Shown: positions 6,740 to 7,742 of the stretch, one piece after another
Numbering within the stretch: the stretch's first letter is position 1
How the letters are laid out: each line of letters starts with the position of its first letter
Assembly: GCA_000715855.1 (NCBI GenBank)
Contig: KL571274.1
Location: 69,876-77,617 of the forward strand
From: Actinoplanes liguriensis
Lineage (GTDB): Bacteria > Actinomycetota > Actinomycetes > Mycobacteriales > Micromonosporaceae
DNA: 7,742 nt
Direction: 5' to 3'
The notes under the pieces: generated by a model
What the model was told of the DNA's origin: nothing
The model's input: only the letters and a program-made list of their open reading frames with translations
The model's database searches: none
Made by a program: the position numbers and the translations under genes

Positions 6740-7207
6740 TCAACCCAGATGGCCGCTTGAGCTGGCGATCTCTCGCCGGAGCTTGCGTGCCTGCTCCTCG
6801 TCGTCGCATAGAAGCAATAGCTTGAATCCAGTCGGCGCATTGCCGATATGTGACGCCCAGTGCCGAACGGCTCTGGACAGGATGCGAAAGAGGGTCTGCC
6901 GATCCCCGAGGTCGCCCGATAGGAGCTGGGGCGCGTTCTCGATCAGGATCAGATACCCGTCTGCATGGAGCCAGTCCAGGTTGCGCAGGCAGTCCGACAG
7001 TGCATCCCAATTCCAGCCGAAGTAGGCGGGGAAGAGTAGCGAATCGGAGAATGCGTAGAAGGCGTGGTCGGGGTCGAACATCTTCGTGCCGTCCAGGCGA
7101 GCCACCCAGATTCGGCCCGGAGCCGGCAGCACCGCTTCCACCTCCACCAGATCGCTACGCGAGCAGACCTCCAGGTCCCCCGTAGAGTTGGCCCACCAGC
7201 TCTTCAT
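6740..7207 (-). CDS. Barstar-family ribonuclease inhibitor (immunity protein)
   Basis: The 155-residue product carries the barstar core signature YFGWNWDALSDCL (62-74), preceded by FYAFSDSLLFP (50-60) and followed by the hydrophobic strand YLILIENA (85-92) and GFKLLLLCDDEE (128-137). This matches the Phe-Pro-x-Tyr-Phe-Gly-x-Asn-Trp-Asp-Ala-Leu motif of the family. Classical barstar binds and blocks the barnase active site in the cytoplasm, and relatives act as immunity proteins against RNase-type secreted toxins. Barstar itself is about 90 residues. The extra 50 or so N-terminal residues (with IWVARLDG) are common in actinobacterial members. ATG 7207 is preceded by GTGAGGA with a short spacing, a good ribosome site. 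No barnase-like toxin gene is visible in the window, so this is an orphan or its partner lies outside. The upstream small gene on the same strand is 115 bases away and may share a transcript. Confidence 0.88.
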   Translation of the reverse strand: MKSWWANSTGDLEVCSRSDLVEVEAVLPAPGRIWVARLDGTKMFDPDHAFYAFSDSLLFPAYFGWNWDALSDCLRNLDWLHADGYLILIENAPQLLSGDLGDRQTLFRILSRAVRHWASHIGNAPTGFKLLLLCDDEEQARKLRREIASSSGHLG

Positions 7208-7322
7208 GAATCCTCACCGCCGGTGCCGTTCATGGACGTCAGTCTTCAGGAAAGCAACAAAGACACAACAAGCAAGCCCCCTGCAGAACGCACTGATCTG
7301 CCGCAATCCGTGTGGCTGCGGG

Positions 7323-7700
7323 TCAGGCAAGATAGTCACAGTAAGGCGAGCAAGTGCGTCCGAGGCGATGGCCGAGATCCTGCAGAAGCTTCCCGAGCCG
7401 CTCGACCTCGTCAGTGCTGGGCTCATGTATCGGGGCGCCGGCTGCAAAGTGCTCTCCGAATTCATACAACGTCACGTAGAGGTCCTCGGCGGTGGCCCGA
7501 TCGAGCCGGAGCGTGGGACCAACGTACGTCGATTGCGACGGGAGTAAGTGCCGGCGGCAGGGTCTTTTGGTGTGCTCCCGGCGAGGGGGCAGATCCTGGG
7601 ACCGCGACGGTGTTGATCGGACGTGACGACGAGGCGTGGGACATCGCCTTTCTGATACCGGTGGCCCTCGTCGAGAAGATCGGCACTCTGGCAAGCGCAC
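7323..7700 (-). CDS. Hypothetical protein, C-terminal half coding-like, start uncertain
   Basis: The last 67 or so residues, from about TYVGPTLRLDRATAEDLY to the end CSPYCDYLA, have good third-position GC (about 70% by hand count), acidic amphipathic helices and a CxxxC pair at the end. They look genuinely coding. The family was not recognised. The part upstream (7700 to about 7530) is Arg/Pro-rich with weaker codon bias, and ATG 7700 is the only ATG in frame, with no GTG or TTG nearer the good part. The true start may therefore be elsewhere through a frameshift: an adjacent frame with ATG 7644 is also open here. Otherwise the gene is a truncated remnant. It sits 115 bases upstream of the barstar gene on the same strand and could be linked to it. 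It conflicts with the possible plus-strand gene at 7610-7742. Confidence 0.42.
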   Translation of the reverse strand: MRLPECRSSRRGPPVSERRCPTPRRHVRSTPSRSQDLPPRREHTKRPCRRHLLPSQSTYVGPTLRLDRATAEDLYVTLYEFGEHFAAGAPIHEPSTDEVERLGKLLQDLGHRLGRTCSPYCDYLA

Positions 7701-7742
7701 GGCAGCTGGAGACCAGCCGCTCGGCGGGCACCCGAGTTACTC
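7610..7742 (+). CDS. Possible start of a divergent gene (partial)
   Basis: From GTG 7610 a plus-strand frame is open to the window edge, giving about 44 residues (VLIGRDDEAWDIAFL… then VEKIGTLASARQLE…). Third positions are about 75% G or C by hand count, and the composition looks more protein-like than either overlapping minus-strand frame in this stretch. No clear ribosome site precedes the GTG, and the frame also stays open further upstream, antisense to the 7323-7700 gene. If real, it would be divergent from the small gene upstream of barstar, and the latter could not start at 7700. Product not recognised. Confidence 0.25.
   Translation, partial: MLIGRDDEAWDIAFLIPVALVEKIGTLASARQLETSRSAGTRVT

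Noticed and set aside
7214..7465. 83-codon minus-strand frame just upstream of the barstar gene
   Set aside because: It overlaps the better coding frame ending at 7323 in another phase and lacks its codon bias and any motif. Judged a shadow.
1..7742. CRISPR array, tRNA or rRNA genes
   Set aside because: No regularly spaced repeats were seen on reading through, and no tRNA cloverleaf or rRNA-like segment was recognised on either strand.

Overview
The window looks like an accessory (defence or immunity type) region of a high-GC actinobacterium. The coding sequences are GC-rich at third positions, several starts are GTG-type or ambiguous, and the recognisable families (IS110 transposase, large NACHT STAND protein, actinobacterial-type barstar protein) are common in Streptomyces-like and related genomes. 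The genus cannot be fixed from the sequence alone.

Layout, left to right. (1) Positions 2-109 hold the 3' end of a plus-strand gene whose stop codon overlaps the end of a convergent minus-strand DUF4238 gene (102-968) of noticeably lower GC. (2) About 870 bases follow without a confident gene. They contain one minus-strand open frame (1116-1451) that reads like a decayed gene fragment, and a near-perfect 22-base palindrome. (3) An IS110-family element lies on the minus strand. Its transposase (2917 down to 1845) has the DEDD residues and the C-terminal serine but is split by a one-base frameshift in a C-run. Its 5' noncoding flank folds into strong hairpins and is a bridge-RNA candidate. (4) The centrepiece is a 1084-codon plus-strand gene (3288-6542) for a NACHT-domain NLR-like NTPase. 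It has an all-helical N-terminal domain, a full NACHT module, a short HEAT-like stretch and a leucine-rich-repeat-like C-terminal sensor region. (5) A convergent hairpin separates it from a minus-strand barstar-family gene (6740-7207). Beyond that is a poorly resolved 3' end with a coding-like minus-strand frame (7323-7700) and a possible divergent plus-strand gene running off the edge.

How they fit together: the NACHT gene is monocistronic and could act alone as an abortive-infection or anti-phage sensor, as established for bacterial NACHT (bNACHT) proteins. The barstar gene suggests immunity against a ribonuclease toxin, but no barnase-like toxin is visible. DUF4238, the broken IS110 element and the gene fragments fit a recombining genomic island. 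No two genes here form an obvious operon, except possibly the barstar gene and the small gene upstream of it.
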